Below, in pieces: positions 50,573 through 59,147 of a stretch of 64,000 nucleotides of DNA. Each line of letters begins with the position of its first letter. The first letter of the stretch is position 1. A program made the translations under genes and the position numbers. Origin of the DNA: Burkholderia ubonensis subsp. mesacidophila (GTDB lineage Bacteria > Pseudomonadota > Gammaproteobacteria > Burkholderiales > Burkholderiaceae); the NCBI RefSeq assembly GCF_002097715.1, contig NZ_CP020737.1, positions 1,364,001 through 1,428,000 on the forward strand. The letters are read 5' to 3'. The notes under the pieces were generated by a model. That model was not told the origin of the DNA. It searched no databases and saw nothing but the letters and a program-made list of their open reading frames with translations.

Positions 50573-50652
50573 TGAGCTCGACGGTCGTGCGAGGATATCT
50601 CTAACACACCGCCCCCGGGCTCGTTTACGCCTTTGCCGATTTCAACAGCCTG

Positions 50653-51582
50653 CTAGCCGGATCGCTGGATATCCACACGCCATTCCGCCGTGCTCAGCCT
50701 GGTGATGAAGAAATCGGCCAGTGCGCTGACCTTCGCTGGTCGTGCACGCGCGGACGGCGTAACGAAGTAAAGGCCGCCTTCTGGCAAGCGCCAATCCGTC
50801 AGAATCGGTTCAAGCTGCTTGCCCGGGAAATACTGCGTCGCGACGAACTCGGGAAGCTCGGTGATCGCAAGCCCCGCGAGCACCGTGGGCAGCAACGCTT
50901 CCACACTCGTTCCTCGCAACGCCCCGGCCGGCGTGACCGCGCACGTTTCACCGCTCTCGCGAGAAAAGCGCCAGACGTCGCGCTGGCTTCTGTTGGCGTA
51001 CGTCAGGCATTGATGGGCGCCGAGCTCTTGCGGATGCTGCGGACGGCCATGGCGGGACAGATAGGCCGGTGACGCGACGACAAACCGGCGAACGGGAGCA
51101 ACGAGACGCGCGACGAGTGACGAGTCCTCCAGGATGGCGATCCGCAGCGCGGCATCGAAGCCCTCGCCAACCAGGTCGGCATGGGCATCGGTGAGATGCA
51201 GATCGACGGAGATTTCCGGATAAGTCCGGAAGAACTCGGGCAGCAGCGGGGCAACCCAGCGCGCGCCGAACGAGAGCGGCGCGGCAAGCTTGACGAGGCC
51301 GCGCGGCCGACTCGAGGTCTCGCGCGCGAGGTCCTCGGTTTCTTCGGCATCCGCATAGAGCTTCGCCGCTCGCTCGATGAGCGTATGACCATAATCCGTG
51401 AGCGCAAGCCGTCGGGAGGTGCGGTTGAACAGGCGCCCCCCGAGCCGCTCCTCAAGGCGCGTAACAGCGCGCGAAACCGTCGCGACCGAAACGCCCATCG
51501 CCGTCGCCGCGGCAGCGAACGAGCCCTCTTCGGCGACCTTCGCGAACATCGCGAATCCTTCAAAATCCGGCAGTCTTGACAT
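50653..51582 (-). CDS. LysR-family transcriptional regulator
   Basis: A 309-residue regulator with an N-terminal winged helix (FAKVAEEGSFAAAATAMGVSVATVSRAVTRLEERLGGRLFNRTSRRL) and a C-terminal effector-binding domain. It resembles the DsdC/AaeR-like subgroup often placed next to oxidoreductase genes. It is divergent from the SDR gene with 90 bp between, so it most likely controls that operon. Start M at 51582; an in-frame ATG nine codons upstream is possible. Confidence 0.88.
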   Translation of the reverse strand: MSRLPDFEGFAMFAKVAEEGSFAAAATAMGVSVATVSRAVTRLEERLGGRLFNRTSRRLALTDYGHTLIERAAKLYADAEETEDLARETSSRPRGLVKLAAPLSFGARWVAPLLPEFFRTYPEISVDLHLTDAHADLVGEGFDAALRIAILEDSSLVARLVAPVRRFVVASPAYLSRHGRPQHPQELGAHQCLTYANRSQRDVWRFSRESGETCAVTPAGALRGTSVEALLPTVLAGLAITELPEFVATQYFPGKQLEPILTDWRLPEGGLYFVTPSARARPAKVSALADFFITRLSTAEWRVDIQRSG

Positions 51583-51615
51583 CGACAATTTTGCAACGAT
51601 GGTTTTCAATCATTT

Positions 51616-51631
51616 CTATTTCGAAAAATAG
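51616..51631. promoter_or_regulatory. Candidate LysR operator
   Basis: An inverted repeat CTATTT-CGAA-AAATAG in the AT-rich gap between the LysR gene and the SDR gene. It lies 42 bases before the SDR start and 34 bases from the LysR start, a usual place for a LysR recognition site. Confidence 0.5.
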
Positions 51632-51672
51632 CACGGCGCCATAGATTTGTCTCACCTCAATGGAGATGAATC

Positions 51673-52428
51673 ATGGAACGCAAACTCGAAGGAAAGATTG
51701 CCGTCGTCACCGGCGGCAGCACCGGCATCGGGCTCGCCACGGCCAAGCGCTTTGTCGCCGACGGCGCACGGGTCTTCGTGACCGGCCGGCGCCAGGCCGA
51801 GCTCGACGCCGCCGTTGCGGCAATCGGGCCGAGCGCGACGGGCATCCAGGCGGATTCCACCCGCCTCGGCGATCTCGATCGCCTCTACGCGCGCGTGAAG
51901 GCCGAGGCGGGCCGCATCGATGTCCTGTTCGTCAATGCCGGCGGCGGCTCGATGCTGCCGCTGGGGGCGTTCACCGAGGCTCAGTATGACGAAACGTTCG
52001 GCCGCAACGTGAAGGGCGTGATCTTCACCGTGCAGACGGCGTTGCCGCTGCTGGTCGACGGCGCGTCGGTGATCCTCACCGCGTCCAACGTCAGCATCAA
52101 GGGCACGCCGGCGTTCAGCGTCTACAGCGCGTCGAAAGCGGCCGTGCGCAACCTTGCGCGGAGCTGGACACTCGACCTGAAGTCTCGGGGCATCCGCGTG
52201 AACGTCATCAGCCCGGGCCCGATCAAGACGCCCGGCCTCGTCGATCTGGCCGGCCCGGACGCCGTGCAGCAGCAAGGGCTGCTCGACTACATGGCCTCGA
52301 CCGTTCCGCTCGGGCGCGTCGGCGATCCCGACGAGGTCGCGGGTGTCGCCGCGTTCCTCGCTTCCCCCGATGCGAGCTTCATCGCCGGCGCCGAACTCTT
52401 CGTCGACGGCGGACAGGCCCAGATTTGA
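51673..52428 (+). CDS. Short-chain dehydrogenase/reductase
   Basis: A 251-residue classical SDR using NAD(P)H. Cofactor motif VTGGSTGIG (about residues 12-20), NAGG, catalytic Ser, and the YSASK Tyr-Lys pair near 153-157 are all present, and it ends with the usual GAELFVDGG. Arg/Asp context (VTGRRQ) favours NADPH. Substrate unknown; the GST, DoxX and NTF2 neighbours suggest reactive carbonyl or quinone handling. GGAG lies 8 bases before the ATG. Confidence 0.9.
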   Translation: MERKLEGKIAVVTGGSTGIGLATAKRFVADGARVFVTGRRQAELDAAVAAIGPSATGIQADSTRLGDLDRLYARVKAEAGRIDVLFVNAGGGSMLPLGAFTEAQYDETFGRNVKGVIFTVQTALPLLVDGASVILTASNVSIKGTPAFSVYSASKAAVRNLARSWTLDLKSRGIRVNVISPGPIKTPGLVDLAGPDAVQQQGLLDYMASTVPLGRVGDPDEVAGVAAFLASPDASFIAGAELFVDGGQAQI

Positions 52429-52523
52429 CGACAGGTCCCGGAGCCGTCCGGCGGCTCCAGGCCCAGCCATTCACTTCCGACACCCGTTGCCGTCAGCGGC
52501 AACCCATCGCAAAGGACATTGTC

Positions 52524-52961
52524 ATGAACAACCCAACCCATATCGAGGCCGCGACCATTCCGTCGGTCACCTCCAATGCTGTCAACACGATCGTTCCGGC
52601 CATCGGCCGCGTGCTGATTAGCGCCATTTTCATCCTTTCCGGGCTTTCGAAGCTTGCTGCGCCGGCGATGACGATCGGCTATATCCAGTCAGCCGGATTG
52701 CCGCTGCCGTACGTTGCGTTCGGTCTGGCCGCGTTGGTGGAGACCGTCGGCGGGACGGCGCTGCTCCTCGGCTATCGCACGCGTGTCGTCGCAAGCGTTC
52801 TGTTCGTGTTCTCGCTCGCAACCGCGGTGTTCTTCCACCACGACTTCGGCGACCAGAACCAGTTCATTCATTTCTTCAAGAACGTCGCGATGGCGGGCGG
52901 CCTGCTGCACGTGGTCGCTTTCGGCGGCGGGCGCATCAGTCTTGACGGCCGTCGCGCCTGA
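52524..52961 (+). CDS. DoxX-family membrane protein
   Basis: A 145-residue inner-membrane protein with four helices typical of DoxX/SURF4-like proteins (GRVLISAIFILSGLSKLAAPA, GLAALVETVGGTALLLGYRTR, FFKNVAMAGGLLHVVAFG). DoxX proteins are linked to redox and thiosulfate/quinone processes, but the exact role is unclear. It is second in the LysR-controlled run; AAAGGA precedes the ATG. Confidence 0.87.
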   Translation: MNNPTHIEAATIPSVTSNAVNTIVPAIGRVLISAIFILSGLSKLAAPAMTIGYIQSAGLPLPYVAFGLAALVETVGGTALLLGYRTRVVASVLFVFSLATAVFFHHDFGDQNQFIHFFKNVAMAGGLLHVVAFGGGRISLDGRRA

Positions 52962-52982
52962 CTTCAAACAAAGGACACGACC

Positions 52983-53612
52983 ATGCTTGAAGTTTTCGCA
53001 TTCGCCACGCCCAATAGCGTGAAGGTGCCCATTGCGCTGGAGGAGATGGGTCTCGACTATCGGCTCGTACCTGTCGACCTGCGCCGGGGAGAGCAGAAGA
53101 CCGACACCTTCAGGGCAATGAATCCCGACGCAAAAGTCCCGGTGCTCGTCGACCGCTCCGCCCACGCAGATGGCGACATGGTGCTGAGCGAGTCCGCCGC
53201 AATCCTGGTCTACCTTGCGGAGAAGACCGGGCACTTTCTGCCGAAGGACGGCTCGCAGCGCAGCAAGGTCTTCGAGCAGCTCTTTTTTCACGCCTCGGGC
53301 CTTGGCCCGGCGTTCCTGCAGGCGTTCCTGGTTGCGATCCAGGCGTCGCCGCAGCCCGAGGCAAAAGCGCGTGCGCTGGCGGAGGTCGATCGGACGCTGG
53401 GCGTGCTCGATCACATTCTGGAGCGTTGTCGCTACGTTGCGGGTGATGCGTACAGCATCGCTGACATCGCGCACTTCGGATGGTTGTGGCGCCATCAGGC
53501 GATCGGTGCGACCCTCGACCGCTTTCCGTTCATTGCGCGCTGGTTCGACGAAGTTTCCGCGCGCCCGGCGGTCGTCACCGCCGTCGCAAAGACCCTGGCA
53601 CTCGCCCGGTGA
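52983..53612 (+). CDS. Glutathione S-transferase, Nu-class-like (YghU/YfcG type)
   Basis: A 209-residue GST. The N-terminal half is FAFATPNSVKVPIALEEMGLDYRLVPVDL, with MNPDAKVPVL (cis-Pro) and the glutathione-binding SESAAILVYLAEK. TPNSVKV rather than a Ser/Cys active site resembles Nu-class disulfide-bond oxidoreductases. It lies 21 bp after doxX with AAAGGA before the ATG, so it is part of the same operon. Confidence 0.87.
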   Translation: MLEVFAFATPNSVKVPIALEEMGLDYRLVPVDLRRGEQKTDTFRAMNPDAKVPVLVDRSAHADGDMVLSESAAILVYLAEKTGHFLPKDGSQRSKVFEQLFFHASGLGPAFLQAFLVAIQASPQPEAKARALAEVDRTLGVLDHILERCRYVAGDAYSIADIAHFGWLWRHQAIGATLDRFPFIARWFDEVSARPAVVTAVAKTLALAR

Positions 53613-53658
53613 TGCGGTCCCTCTCTTTGGACACTCACGTAACTCGATTAGGAGAACG

Positions 53659-54027
53659 ATGATGGAAGGCCGTATCCATGAACTGCTCGAGCGCAATCTT
53701 CAGGAAGTCTTCGGAGAAGGCGACGCGGCGCGTCGTCGCGCAGCGATCGAAGCGCTTTATACCGAAGACTGCGTGCTCTACGCTCCGCCGGGTACTTTCG
53801 TCGGGCACGACGCGCTCGACAGGTTCGCCGGAGAACTTCGCGCTACGCATCCTCACTTCGTCTATACCCCGCATGGCGAGCCGCAGGCACTCCACGATGC
53901 CGGTCGCCTTGCCTGGGGCTCCGGTCCGCGGGGCGGAGCCCCCGACTATACGGGCCTGGATGTGATCATCGTTCGCGACGGGAGGATTGCGGCGCTGTAC
54001 GTCTTCCTCGATTCCACGCCCTCGTAA
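53659..54027 (+). CDS. NTF2-like (SnoaL-type) protein
   Basis: A 122-residue protein of the nuclear-transport-factor-2-like cone fold (EALYTEDCVLYAPPGTFVGHDALDRFAGELRATHPHF...GLDVIIVRDGRIAALYVFLD). Members are small isomerases, dehydratases or binding proteins. It is the last gene of the SDR-DoxX-GST run. AGGAG lies before two adjacent ATGs (53659 and 53662); the second has the better spacing. Confidence 0.8.
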   Translation: MMEGRIHELLERNLQEVFGEGDAARRRAAIEALYTEDCVLYAPPGTFVGHDALDRFAGELRATHPHFVYTPHGEPQALHDAGRLAWGSGPRGGAPDYTGLDVIIVRDGRIAALYVFLDSTPS

Positions 54028-54081
54028 TCCGTAGCACACCGAACCCGACACGAAGGGCCGACGACGCGCAGCGCGCACGTG

Positions 54082-55002
54082 TCACGCATCGCCCATCTCG
54101 AAGATCGCCATCCGGCTCTCGATGCGTTGCAGAAGCACTTGCACCGCATGGGACAACGTCCGGTCGGCTTTCACCAGCAACTGGACACTCTGGCGCCCGA
54201 GGAGCGGGTGGTCGATGCGCTTGCCGACCAGCCGGCCTTCGGCCACTTCCGCGGCGATCGAATAGTCCGTCAGGAAGGCGACGCCCATTCCCGCGAGCGC
54301 GAACCGGCGCAGCACGTCGAGCGTGTTGCCGACCAGTCGCGGTTGAAAGCGCATGGTCTCTCCGCGAGACAGCATGTCGATCGTGCTGCCCAGTCCGTAC
54401 ATCGGCGGCATGGTGGCAAACGGGTACGAGATCGCCCGTCCGAACGTGATCGGTCCGGGGTGCGCAGCCAGCGGGTGATCCGGTCGCACGGCGGCAACGA
54501 CATGATGGATGACGCTCCGATGGACCAGGATGCCCTCGGAGGTCGGCGGATTATAGGCGATGCCGATGTGCGCAATGTCCTTGCGTACATCGTCCACGAT
54601 TTCCCCGGTCGCGCGAATATTCAATGAAAGCCGCACGGCCGGATATTGCTGTCCGAATTCCCACAGAATTTCATTCGTCAGCGCGGGTATCACGCCTTCA
54701 CTTGCGGAAATCGCGACGTATCCCGTCGTGAGCGAACGCAGCGCATCGAGTTCGCTTTGCAGCACTTCGTAAGTCGCTTCGCATCCGCGATGGTAGCGCA
54801 GCAGGCATTCCGCCTGTTCCGTCGCGACGACGCCCGAGATGCGGCGGTCGAAAAGGTGCAAGCCGGTTTCGCTTTCGAGGCGCTGAATCTGGCGGCTCAC
54901 TTCGGACGGCGCGACCTGCAGCTTGTCCGCCGCTTTGCGAAAGGAACGTTCAGCCATTACCGCTTCGAAATACTGCAATTGGCGATGGGTCGGGATTTCC
55001 AT
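54082..55002 (-). CDS. LysR-family transcriptional regulator
   Basis: A 306-residue regulator (RQLQYFEAVMAERSFRKAADKLQVAPSEVSRQIQRLESETGLHLFDRR) of the CbbR/CynR-like broad group. It is divergent from an MFS transporter and M81 hydrolase pair with 164 bp between them, so it is their likely regulator. Its start matches a typical LysR N terminus (MEIPTHRQLQYFEAV). An upstream extension of the frame is not supported. Confidence 0.88.
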   Translation of the reverse strand: MEIPTHRQLQYFEAVMAERSFRKAADKLQVAPSEVSRQIQRLESETGLHLFDRRISGVVATEQAECLLRYHRGCEATYEVLQSELDALRSLTTGYVAISASEGVIPALTNEILWEFGQQYPAVRLSLNIRATGEIVDDVRKDIAHIGIAYNPPTSEGILVHRSVIHHVVAAVRPDHPLAAHPGPITFGRAISYPFATMPPMYGLGSTIDMLSRGETMRFQPRLVGNTLDVLRRFALAGMGVAFLTDYSIAAEVAEGRLVGKRIDHPLLGRQSVQLLVKADRTLSHAVQVLLQRIESRMAIFEMGDA

Positions 55003-55037
55003 TCCGATGCTCGAAAAGACAACTGTCAATAACGACA

Positions 55038-55061
55038 GGTGTTGAGGTAAAGCGCAACACC
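55038..55061. promoter_or_regulatory. Candidate LysR operator
   Basis: An inverted repeat GGTGTTG-N10-CAACACC in the gap between the LysR gene and the MFS gene, 35 bases from the LysR start. Perfect 7-bp arms with a 10-base spacer fit a LysR-type binding site. Confidence 0.55.
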
Positions 55062-55166
55062 CCGGTAAGCAGGATGATATCCAATCCAATCTCATTTGCC
55101 GGTAAAGTCTGAACACAATACGTTGTCGGTGGCATAGAGCAGCGCTCCAACATTCCGAGGGAATTA

Positions 55167-56468
55167 ATGTCAATCGCGTTCGACGCCGCTGACGGCGTGC
55201 AATCCATATACCGGAAAATAGACCGCCGGGTACTCGCGTTCCTCGCCGTCGGCTATTCGATCGCGTATATCGATCGCGTGAATATCGGCTTCGCGAAAAT
55301 TCAAATGCAGCAGGACCTCGGGCTGGGCGACGCCGCCTACGGCTTTGGCGCGGGCCTGTTTTTTCTCGGCTACATGCTGTTCGAGATTCCGAGCAACCAG
55401 CTGTTGACGCGAATCGGCGCGCGCAAAACGCTGAGCCGCATCATGCTGCTGTGGGGAATCGCATCGATGTCGATGCTCGTCGTCACCGACGCCACGTCGT
55501 TCTATGCGATCCGGTTTCTTCTCGGCATGTGCGAAGCCGGGTTCGCGCCCGGCATTCTCTTCTACCTGACGCGCTGGTATCCGCGTGAGCGACTCAGCCG
55601 GGCCACGGCGTTGTTGCTCGGCGCCGCGCCGATCGGCGGCGTCGTCGCCGGCCCGATCTCGGGATGGTTGCTCGAGCACCTGACGGATGTTGCGGGCCTG
55701 GCCGGCTGGCAGTGGATGTTCCTGATCGAAGGCATTCCCGCCGTGCTGCTCGGCATGATCGCGCTCACCTGGTTGAGCGATTCGCCCAGCGATGCGCAAT
55801 GGCTGACGGCCGACGAGAAGCGGATGGTCATCGAGCGACTGGACGCTGCGTCGTCGAATCGCGAAGGGTGGCAATCCATGAGGGTGGTGCTGCGCGACCG
55901 CGGCATCTATCGCCTGTCGGCGATCTACTTCTGCCTGATCTGCGGGGTCTACGTCGTCGGCTTTTGGCTGCCGTCGATCCTGAAAGCGGGCGGCGTGAAG
56001 AGCGTCGCCGCGATCGGCTGGTATTCCGCGATTCCATACGTGGCGGCCGTGGCGGCGATGTACCTGCTGGCAAAGTGTTCCGATCGATTGCTCGAGCGGC
56101 GCCGGCATGCCGGCGTTGCCACCGCGGCGGGCGCGGTCGCGCTGGCGGTCGCCGCGGTCTTCGTCGACCGTTTCGGCATCGCGATCGTCGCGATCACGAT
56201 CGCGACTGCGCTGACGTTCGCGGGCTACGCGGTGTTCTGGGCCATTCCGTCGGAGTATCTCCCGACCTCGATCGCCGCGAGCGGCATCGCATTCGTGAAT
56301 ACCGTCGGCCTGTTCGGCGGGTTTCTCAGCCCGACGATCATCGGCACGTTGAAATCGGCGACGGGCAGCACCGCCGCCGGATTGTTCGTGATCGTCGGGT
56401 TGCTCGCGCTTGGCGCGGTGCTGCTGCTGGCGCGTCCCATCGCGTCTTCGGAGGCCGCGCGCACATGA
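55167..56468 (+). CDS. MFS transporter, anion:cation symporter (ACS) type
   Basis: A 433-residue inner-membrane transporter with 12 helices of the ACS branch (YIDRVNIGFAKIQMQQDLGL, FFLGYMLFEIPSNQLLTRIGARK, GMCEAGFAPGILFYLTRWYPRERLSRA), which imports organic acids such as phthalate, tartrate or glucarate. Its stop overlaps the M81 gene start as ATGA, so uptake and hydrolysis are coupled. GAGGG lies just ahead of the ATG. Confidence 0.9.
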   Translation: MSIAFDAADGVQSIYRKIDRRVLAFLAVGYSIAYIDRVNIGFAKIQMQQDLGLGDAAYGFGAGLFFLGYMLFEIPSNQLLTRIGARKTLSRIMLLWGIASMSMLVVTDATSFYAIRFLLGMCEAGFAPGILFYLTRWYPRERLSRATALLLGAAPIGGVVAGPISGWLLEHLTDVAGLAGWQWMFLIEGIPAVLLGMIALTWLSDSPSDAQWLTADEKRMVIERLDAASSNREGWQSMRVVLRDRGIYRLSAIYFCLICGVYVVGFWLPSILKAGGVKSVAAIGWYSAIPYVAAVAAMYLLAKCSDRLLERRRHAGVATAAGAVALAVAAVFVDRFGIAIVAITIATALTFAGYAVFWAIPSEYLPTSIAASGIAFVNTVGLFGGFLSPTIIGTLKSATGSTAAGLFVIVGLLALGAVLLLARPIASSEAART

Positions 56469-57943
56469 AGTGCTTCGTTGCCGGGTTTCTTCACGAAACC
56501 AATACCTTTGTGGCATCGCGGGCCCGCTACAGCGACTTCACGAGCGGTGCGAACGGTCCGATCGTCAGGGGCGACGCAATACTCGCGCTGCGGGACGCGA
56601 ATCTCGCCATCGGCGGCTTTATCGGCGCGCTCGATCCCGCTACGGACGTGTTGATTCCCGGCGTCTGGGCGCACGCGACGCCGTCGGGCCCGGTCATGCG
56701 AGACGCGTTCGAGCGCATCGTCGGCGAGATCGTCGACGGGGCGCGAGCGGCGCAGGCGGACGCGGTATTTCTCGACCTTCACGGGGCGATGGTTGCCGAG
56801 CACGTCGACGACGGCGAGGGAGAACTCCTGACGCGGGTTCGCGAAGCCGTGGGGCATGGCGTGACCGTTGTCGCCGCGCTGGACCTGCACGCGAACGTGA
56901 CGGCTCAAATGTTCCGCAGCGCCGACGGCCTCGTCGCGTACCGCACCTATCCTCATGTCGACATGTCCGACACCGGCGCGCGCGCGGCCCGTCTCGTCAA
57001 GAAACTCGCGCGGGAACGCGAGAACCATCATCGCGGCATCCGGCGCGGGCCGTTCCTCGTCCCGATCGAGGCGATGGCGACGTCGCGTCCGCCGGCGGCG
57101 GATCTGTACGCGGCGCTGGCGACGCTCGAAGCCGAGCTCGGCGTCGACTTGTCGATTGCGCTCGGCTTCCCGGCCGCCGATATCGCCGAGTGCGGCCCGA
57201 CAATCTGGGGATACGGCGTCAGTCAAACCGCGCTCAACGAAGCGCTGGACCGCCTTTACCGTCAATTCGTGTGCGGCGAGAACGACTGGCAAGCCGCCTG
57301 CCTGTCGCCCGACGAGGCGGTGAAGACCGCCGTTTCGCTCGCGGCGAACGCGAGGCGTCCGGTGGTGATCGCCGACACGCACGACAATCCGGGCGCCGGC
57401 GCAGACTCGAACACGACCGAAATGCTCGCGGCCCTGGTGCGCCACGGCGTGACGCGCGCAGCGCTGGGGGTCATCTGCGATCCGCTCGCGGCCGCGGCGG
57501 CGCATGCCGCAGGCGTCGGATCCGCCATTGCGCTGGCCCTGGCGGAAGGCACGCCGCGCGCGTTCCGCGCGACCTTCGTCGTCGATGCGCTGTCCGACGG
57601 CGAATGCCGGCTGGAAGGGCCGATGATGCGCAACGTCACGTTGCGTCTCGGGCCGTGCGCGTGCTTGCGCGTCGACGGGGTGCGCGTGATCGTGAGCAGT
57701 GTGAAAACCCAGCTGCTGGATCGCAACCTCTATCGGATGGTCGGCATCCAGCCGGAAGCGATGGCGATCCTGGTGAACAAGAGCTCGGTGCATTTCCGTG
57801 CCGCGTTCGAGCCGATCGCCGAGGCGGTGCTGGTCGCGCGAACCGTGGACGGCATCGTCACCGATCCCGCCAGGCTGCCGTGGCGCAAACTGAACCCTTC
57901 CGTCCGGATTGCGCCGGGATATGAAGGGCAGGGCCGGATTTGA
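56465..57943 (+). CDS. M81 family metallohydrolase (MlrC-like)
   Basis: A 492-residue protein of the M81/MlrC family, named for the enzyme that degrades linearised microcystin. The N-terminal domain carries FLHETNTF, LHGAMV and LDLHANV metal-binding blocks; the C-terminal domain has the DNPGAGADSNTTEML loop and the terminal RIAPGYEGQGRI. Burkholderia are not microcystin degraders as far as known, so the natural substrate is probably another amide or peptide-like compound imported by the preceding transporter. No signal peptide. Confidence 0.88.
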   Translation: MKCFVAGFLHETNTFVASRARYSDFTSGANGPIVRGDAILALRDANLAIGGFIGALDPATDVLIPGVWAHATPSGPVMRDAFERIVGEIVDGARAAQADAVFLDLHGAMVAEHVDDGEGELLTRVREAVGHGVTVVAALDLHANVTAQMFRSADGLVAYRTYPHVDMSDTGARAARLVKKLARERENHHRGIRRGPFLVPIEAMATSRPPAADLYAALATLEAELGVDLSIALGFPAADIAECGPTIWGYGVSQTALNEALDRLYRQFVCGENDWQAACLSPDEAVKTAVSLAANARRPVVIADTHDNPGAGADSNTTEMLAALVRHGVTRAALGVICDPLAAAAAHAAGVGSAIALALAEGTPRAFRATFVVDALSDGECRLEGPMMRNVTLRLGPCACLRVDGVRVIVSSVKTQLLDRNLYRMVGIQPEAMAILVNKSSVHFRAAFEPIAEAVLVARTVDGIVTDPARLPWRKLNPSVRIAPGYEGQGRI

Positions 57944-58074
57944 GCAGGAGGGAACATACGCCAGACGGAAAATGCACGTTTCGTTCAATATCATGCGCAC
58001 TCCCAATCTTATTGAACGGCGGCGGACATGACGCGACACGCCCCCAACATTCCTCTTCATCGGGAAGACACGAT

Positions 58075-58407
58075 ATGCCAACCTATCGGGACTTGAAAGC
58101 CCAGATTCGCACGCTTCAGGCACAGGCGGAGATCGCACGCAAGCGGGAAATCTCGGTTGCGGTCCAGAAGATTCGAGAAATGATCGCCGAGTTCGATCTG
58201 AAACCCGAGGACCTGTTTGCCGATATCCAGCGAAAGTCACGTCGAATCAGGCGTCGCGCACCCGCTACGGCAAAGTATCGCGACCCCGCATCGGGTGCGC
58301 TCTGGAGTGGACGCGGCAAGGAGCCTCGGTGGATCGCCGGTCGTGATCGCGACATGTACCTGATCCGGACGCCGACATTAACGGCGGCAACGCTCGACGC
58401 GTGCTGA
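58075..58407 (+). CDS. H-NS family nucleoid protein
   Basis: A 110-residue protein with an N-terminal coiled-coil oligomerisation half (LKAQIRTLQAQAEIARKREISVAVQKIREMIAEF) and the C-terminal AT-hook-like core YRDPASGALWSGRGKEPRWI, the betaproteobacterial H-NS/Bv3F type DNA-binding motif. Such proteins silence AT-rich acquired DNA. It follows the M81 gene in a less GC-rich stretch. A ribosome binding site (GGAAGA) lies about 10 bases from the ATG. Confidence 0.88.
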   Translation: MPTYRDLKAQIRTLQAQAEIARKREISVAVQKIREMIAEFDLKPEDLFADIQRKSRRIRRRAPATAKYRDPASGALWSGRGKEPRWIAGRDRDMYLIRTPTLTAATLDAC

Positions 58408-58516
58408 ATCCGTGAATCCCACGCGATTCGCCCGTACTGCTGCTCGACATCCCGCGACGTAAGCGGCCTAGCGTCGCGTGAGCATCCCGTACGCACACTC
58501 TGCTTCACGCAATCCC

Positions 58517-59122
58517 ATGTCCAAAACCGCTTGGGAAGAACGAATCAGTGCCGCCATCGGCGTCGTGTGCGCGGGCGTCCGTGCTTGCATCCCCGCTCGA
58601 TATCGGAAGCACGTGGGCCGTCGGGATTCGGGTGCGCGTGTCGCGGACTCGATCGCCGCCGATTCCGTTCAGGCAGCGATCGTAGACGCCGCCGAGGCGG
58701 AAGCATGCGTGGCGGAACTCGAGAAACTGGAAGGACGGTATGCGATGTCGGCAACCGCATGCCTTTCGAGCGCTCACGCCCGCATTGAACTGCTCGGGCT
58801 CCGCGTGAGGAAGGCACGGTTGCACGCCAGGCGCGCGCGGGTTCATGCCGACACCGCCGTGCTGATTTTTCGGAGTGGAGTCGATAGCGATCTCGACGCC
58901 ACCTCGCAAACGCTCAGGCACCATGCCGATCTCGCGAGGCAAGCGCGCCTGCTTGCCAGCGATCTCCTCGACATTTCGCTCGCGTCGGAAACGCGCGAGA
59001 AATCCCGATTTGCCAGGCGCGGACGATCATGGTGGCCGCGCGCGAGCCACCGCCCGGGTTGGTTGCGGCCGGCGCCACCGCCAGCGTCGCGCGACGCCCG
59101 GGAGCCGGAAGCGCTCGACTGA
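58517..59122 (+). CDS. Unknown, largely helical protein next to the H-NS gene
   Basis: About 201 residues of no recognised family. The middle (about 60-160) is strongly alpha-helical with repeated Ala/Leu/Arg/His heptads (ADSVQAAIVDAAEAEA, RKARLHARRARVHAD) and the C terminus is Arg/Pro-rich. Codon bias at third positions supports this frame over the antisense ones. Start uncertain: an in-frame GTG at 58478 would add 13 residues, and neither has a good ribosome binding site. Confidence 0.5.
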   Translation: MSKTAWEERISAAIGVVCAGVRACIPARYRKHVGRRDSGARVADSIAADSVQAAIVDAAEAEACVAELEKLEGRYAMSATACLSSAHARIELLGLRVRKARLHARRARVHADTAVLIFRSGVDSDLDATSQTLRHHADLARQARLLASDLLDISLASETREKSRFARRGRSWWPRASHRPGWLRPAPPPASRDAREPEALD

Positions 59123-59147
59123 GACCGGGAACGTCGTCGAGCCAGCG

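Noticed and set aside
49054..54082. A complete genomic island next to tRNA-Arg
   Set aside because: No integrase, no transposase and no second copy of the tRNA 3' end were found; genes from 50653 on have native-like GC. Only a remnant near the tRNA is supported.
50653..57943. Defence or toxin-antitoxin system in the right-hand accessory region
   Set aside because: All proteins there belong to metabolic, transport or regulatory families. No nuclease, helicase, reverse transcriptase, TIR or toxin-like protein was seen.
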